A DNA stretch of 64,000 bases from Eledone cirrhosa (lineage: Eukaryota > Mollusca > Cephalopoda > Octopoda > Eledonidae): assembly GCA_964016885.1 (NCBI GenBank), contig OZ024740.1, positions 301,365,786-301,429,785 on the forward strand, read 5' to 3'. The notes beneath the pieces were generated by a model. The model searched no databases and was not told where the DNA came from. It saw only the letters and a program-made list of their open reading frames with translations. Positions 60,138 to 64,000 of this stretch are shown one piece after another. The position numbers were made by a program, and so were the translations under genes. Positions within the stretch are counted from its first letter, which is position 1, and the number at the start of each line of letters is the position of its first letter.

Positions 60138-60786
60138 CTACGGATAAACTGATGCCCATGAAATGAAATGGAAGTGATAAGCAACGCCAAATAACCTCAA
60201 AAGTATCAGAAAATAAAAGGATAGAAAGCCAGACACAAAGACCCACTATGAAACAGCGATTCACAAAGGTTAATAGGGAGACAGAAAGCTGTTATCGGCT
60301 AGATAGAGCGAAGAAAGAATTTATGCGACTCCCGAAAAAGCAAGATATCGTTGATAGGTGATTCAGTTATATATTTGACCTCATAAAATTTTATAATAGC
60401 TTTAATATTTCCGATATTTAACTACCGAATCGATTAGGAAAAGAAAAATGTCCACATTTTAATTGATTGATTTTCAATTTGTTACGTTTTCAAGATCAAA
60501 GCTGATTAGTTAAATCGTTCTGGATCAAAAACAATGCACTTAGCTTTTAATAATTGCCAGACCAATAATTTTGCTTGAAAAATAGCCCAGATTTCTTCAG
60601 CAATAACATTAGGGTTAAATTGCTTTTGTTCACCAATTTGCCGAATAGTTTCATTCAATGTAATGAAACAATCACTAGAACATGGAAGTTGATTGTAATT
60701 ATAAATTACCCGAAATAACACGTACTCTATAGGTTTTAATATTTACGCAATGTTTTATATTTTTTACTCATATTATATTTATTTTA
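60138..60786. other. Spacer, nothing recognised
   Basis: A minus-strand ORF of 71 codons at 60506-60721 has a plausible-looking composition (TIRQIGEQKQFNPNVIAEE) but no domain I recognise and no splice or promoter context. Not called as a gene. Confidence 0.4.
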
Positions 60787-61057
60787 CGGGGTCGATAAAA
60801 TAAAGTACCAGTAGTGTACAGGGTAATTGCAGGCATTGTGCCAAAAGTAGAAACAATTATATTTATTTTAGTGTATCGGTAGAGAGATGGACGCCATGCT
60901 TTCTAGCATAGTTAAGTCTCTTTACGGTCTGAAATCAAATCCCGTCGAGGTTAACTTTGCCTTTCATCCTTATGGGGTCGATAAAATAAAGTACCAGTAA
61001 TGGGTACTTGCTGGCATTGTGCCAAATATAGAAACAATTATATTTATTTTAGTGTAT
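60787..61057 (+). mobile_element. Two tandem SINE copies; the second bounded by a target-site duplication
   Basis: A 3' fragment (CGGGGTCGATAAAATAAAG ... AAACAATTAT) is followed by a longer copy starting TCGGTAGAGAGATGG and ending AAACAATTA. ATTTATTTTAGTGTAT occurs at 60861-60876 and 61042-61057, flanking the second copy as a direct repeat. The second copy has an internal deletion in the tail (CCAGTAATGGGTACTTGC). Confidence 0.88.
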
Positions 61058-61198
61058 AAAGTGACGAAATGGTTTATGTTCTATATCTATATATACTTCG
61101 ACATCATTATTTTGGATTTATTTTATCTCCTCGTCAGAACTGTTCTACGTGTTATAGAACGGGTAGCGCCTCCTGATAGGGCCAAATAAGTTGGTTAG

Positions 61199-61605
61199 AT
61201 GCGATACACGTGGGCTCGGACCGGACGAATAAGCAACATCGCTAAACTAGTAGAGGAAACAGAGTAATGGGTGACACGGTTAGCTCCCAAGATACCTGTC
61301 ACTGGCGAAGGCCGCCACTATAATACCAATTCGGTAACTAACTTGAATGAGATCATACAAATATGCAAACAGGCGGGAAAGTGTAAATGCATTTATACCA
61401 CACCGTCCTTCTCGCAGTTTAACAAGGAATGCGTTATGGCCTTAGATTGAGAGACCTTTTCGATTATTATATTGCAGTCTCCATCCAATGCTGCAATAAA
61501 TGTTGATGGGCCTGCGACCTACCGAAGGAGAAATGAGATAGATCCCAAAGTTGACGTATGCCGAAACCTCAATGGAAGCCAAAAGAAAGTAAAAATCGAC
61601 AATTG
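61199..61605 (+). pseudogene. Coding-like remnant, unidentified
   Basis: A frame of 135 codons starting MRYTWARTGRISNIAKL has only two stops (TAA 61265, TGA 61448) before TGA 61604. It contains APKIPVTGEGRHYNT, NLNEIIQICKQAGKCKC and SFSQFNKECVMALD. Composition looks protein-like rather than random and GC content is raised. I do not recognise the family; a transposon gag or other retroelement remnant is possible. Confidence 0.3.
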
Positions 61606-63469
61606 AGATCTGCGGCTTTACAACTCTTGCAGGCTAGCAACAGCAACCGAGGTAGAAGGCCAGATGAGATTTACTGGCTAGATATAATCCGTGTTTCCTC
61701 AGCAGAGATCCGTGACTCTGGTAATATAAATTGGGATGGAAGATGAAAACTTCACTATTCAGTTGTGGAGCTTGATAATACTGTATTGTCAGTCTTTTCT
61801 GGCTCCACATGCACTTGAAATGTTGGCTCAATGACAGGTCTCTGTGATTGGTGTATGCTTATAAATTAAACAATCAGTCTGTTTTGATGATATCACTTGA
61901 AGTTCCTTACTTGATGATGTCGATGCAACACGTTACGTAGTTAAGTATAGAATGCTATGCACATATTAGCAACGATTACATTCCATGGAAATCATTGATT
62001 CACAGCAATAGTAATCCCAATCTAAATACGCAATAGTTGGGCCTTATTAAACCTCTGCTCTAATAATGTGTTCTCTATTCGTACAACTTCTTTCAGCCGG
62101 AAGACTTCCATAACTAAGCATGTTATGAGGGGAATCAGGGACAGGATAGAAGCGCTGGGTAGATTTTAAGGGCAAAACCTATCGGTAGTAGACTGAGGTG
62201 GTAGTCACCGAGTAGGCTGACTGGATAAAATCCATGATCTCAGCTGTTTCGCTTGGGGATCTAATCGGATCAATTGGAAATGTTTGTTTCTGACAGAACG
62301 CTATTGAAGCCGTACTTGATATGGTCACTGCCCTCACGATTCCGCCAGGAATAAGTGGGTCATGAAGAAGACCGTTGTATTCGCGGAAGTATTTTGATAC
62401 TAGGGCTAAAATACATGTTTTAATAACTATCAAAATTACCTGAGAAGTAAATAGTGAGATAGATTATTCTAATGTAAGCTATTCGTGAATACAATTTTGT
62501 CTTCATTTTCCTTAAAGATTATTTTTACAGACTATGATAAAACTAGAAAAGTATGACTGTTGGAGGTTATCTATACTGTGTAGATCATCATATTGCTTCC
62601 CAGCGAGCCGAACATTTAGCTCTTTGGCAAATTACATAGTCATTTGTGAATGTCTCTAATAGCGTAAAAACGGAGCAAACTGCTAGACGTAAATTATTCC
62701 TGATATATAATGCACAAGAATGCCCTTTTTTTAAACAGTAGAACGAAAACATTCTATAATATCTATGTGCAAAGGTTTCATAATCGTAGACAATTAACTT
62801 AATTCTGACAAGAATATTTGCACAACATTCGAGTAATTCTGAAGAAAGGTGTTTCCGTATCTTACATTATAGTGTTCCATATATATTATTAAATTTTCCA
62901 TTAACATTTTTCCGAATCGTGAACATAAAAAATAAAAATATATCATGATGTTTGTTTGTTGGTTTTTTATGTGTATTCCAATCAAACTTATTAAAATATC
63001 TGAAGAAAATCATGAATCTATGAAGATAATTAAGTTAGCTATCGAAAATCGAGTGAATGCCATACAAATAACAAATATATCATTAACATAATTTTATATT
63101 AAAAGACGCATTAGATATTTCAGTCTGAAGAGACAAATTAGCTTTAAGCTGAAGAATTAAATGAGAATATTCGGAGAATGAAAACAATTATCATTTTCAT
63201 TATCATATTTCCTAAATTTATGGTGGCGACAATTTATGAGTTAATGAATCTAGTATGGCAATCGGTAATATTTATCCTGTTTCCTACGATACTCGACAAT
63301 TGTTTGTGTCTGATTCGTCACTATCTCTCACTAGATCTAGCATATATTTGTGAATAAAACATTAAAATTTGGATCTGCGTATTTTTAGTTATGGGGGAAA
63401 TACACGATTGATTATTTTCTTCGTTATCATAAATTTGATTAGCCTTAAAAATCTGATATCTAATTTGCC
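61606..63469. other. Spacer, nothing recognised with confidence
   Basis: 61606-61830 may continue the upstream coding-like remnant in another frame. A minus-strand ORF at 62179-62433 (ends SVTTTSVYYR) is unrecognised. The rest is AT-rich with no features. Confidence 0.4.
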
Positions 63470-64000
63470 ATCTAAACTTTTTCGGATATCATTCATTCTG
63501 ATTCTGCTCTCCAAACGCTTGCCGTCCATGTTCCCCAGTCATTTGTTTTCAAAAACAATATGTTTCTGTATGCCTTCCTATCTCAGATTCCAGGTTTCGC
63601 GGGCATAGATTGCTATAAAGATGATACTACCACAAATCAGCCTGGTTTTAATATAGCTGTGAATATATATTCTGTTCCATATTTTTCTCTTAACCATATG
63701 AAAGTTACCAAAGTTAATGCATTTTCTCTCATCATCAGATGTTGATGGCACAAATGAACCCAGAAAGCAAATCTTCCAATATCCTCTACTATTTCCCAAT
63801 TTATCGGAATTAATCAATATAACCCGTCATTAATTTATATGTACTTGAGTTTCCCTTCAGTCTCAATTAATTGCAGGTAGATATTTTCAGTTTAGATAAC
63901 ATTTGTCAAGACTCGGGTTTGATTGTAACTTAGCAAGGCCATGTATGAAACATCCTAAGAACCTGATGAATAATATTGATGATAAAAATCGTCCTTGCCA
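63470..64000 (-). pseudogene. LINE ORF2 C-terminal remnant, runs off window
   Basis: On the minus strand the 63578-63817 frame reads WKICFLGSFVPSTSDDERK, then KIWNRIYIHSYIKTRLICG and IIFIAIYARETWNLR. This aligns by eye with the FxYLGS..SD...I, KxRL and YGSETW signature that follows the reverse transcriptase in many animal LINEs. After a stop, a shifted frame gives RLESRIRMNDIRKSL. It is strongly decayed, and the part nearer the catalytic domain would lie beyond 64000. Confidence 0.55.

Noticed and set aside
60506..60721. 71-codon minus-strand ORF
   Set aside because: Same reasons; recorded as a candidate for a database search only.
61905..61945. Possible hammerhead at TTGATGATGTCGATGC
   Set aside because: The first box is not CUGANGA, and no GAAA box or paired stem II follows.
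62179..62433. 84-codon minus-strand ORF near 62.3 kb
   Set aside because: No recognisable motif; could be a retroelement remnant but cannot be supported by eye.

Overview
The window looks like a repeat-dominated intergenic or intronic stretch of a coleoid cephalopod genome, most likely an octopod. The strongest evidence is a dispersed tRNA-derived SINE whose tail carries the TTGGCACAAGGCCAGCAATT signature, seen about seven times in both orientations, together with two other SINE types. Other support comes from very long (TA)n tracts and the mix of Penelope-like, Tx1-like and Helitron elements. I recognise no host protein-coding gene, rRNA gene or functional tRNA gene. Every long ORF with a recognisable product belongs to a mobile element. 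The (IY)n, (HT)n and (CV)n ORFs are translations of microsatellites.

Layout. 1-4960: 3' part of a Tx1-like non-LTR retrotransposon (ORF1 with a zinc knuckle; ORF2 with endonuclease, reverse transcriptase and a zinc-ribbon-like end), broken by only two in-frame stops in ORF2 and one shift in ORF1. 6120-8950: a SINE next to a decayed Helitron Rep gene that contains a 27-bp templated inversion. 8950-21600: foldback elements, MITE-like repeats and (TA)n tracts. 21640-23720: a decayed Penelope-like element (family C). 23727-23930: a tRNA-headed SINE. 24406-29102: a near-intact Penelope-like element (family A, minus strand) with an uninterrupted ORF of about 1269 codons and almost identical terminal repeats. 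29128-38600: more foldback repeats, an orphan family-A end, and a hammerhead ribozyme at 38417-38472. 38900-46420: SINEs, a Helitron-like non-autonomous element and LINE 3' fragments. 46400-49195: a degenerate hierarchical tandem array. 49197-54658: a second, decayed Penelope-like element (family B, plus strand). 56115-57245: another family-C fragment. 57300-61060: long TA tract, SINEs and a second copy of a foldback element. 63470-64000: a LINE C-terminal remnant running off the window.

How the pieces relate. Families A and B have the same architecture: direct terminal repeats plus an inverted copy of terminal sequence at the 5' end. Several terminal fragments carry intact or decayed hammerhead-ribozyme cores, a known property of Penelope-like elements. 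Many repeats are near-perfect inverted repeats inserted in TA microsatellites, so any transcript across this region would fold into long double-stranded RNA. The best candidates for something new are the divergent family-A element, the hammerhead at 38.4 kb, the TA-embedded foldback families and the 46-49 kb array.
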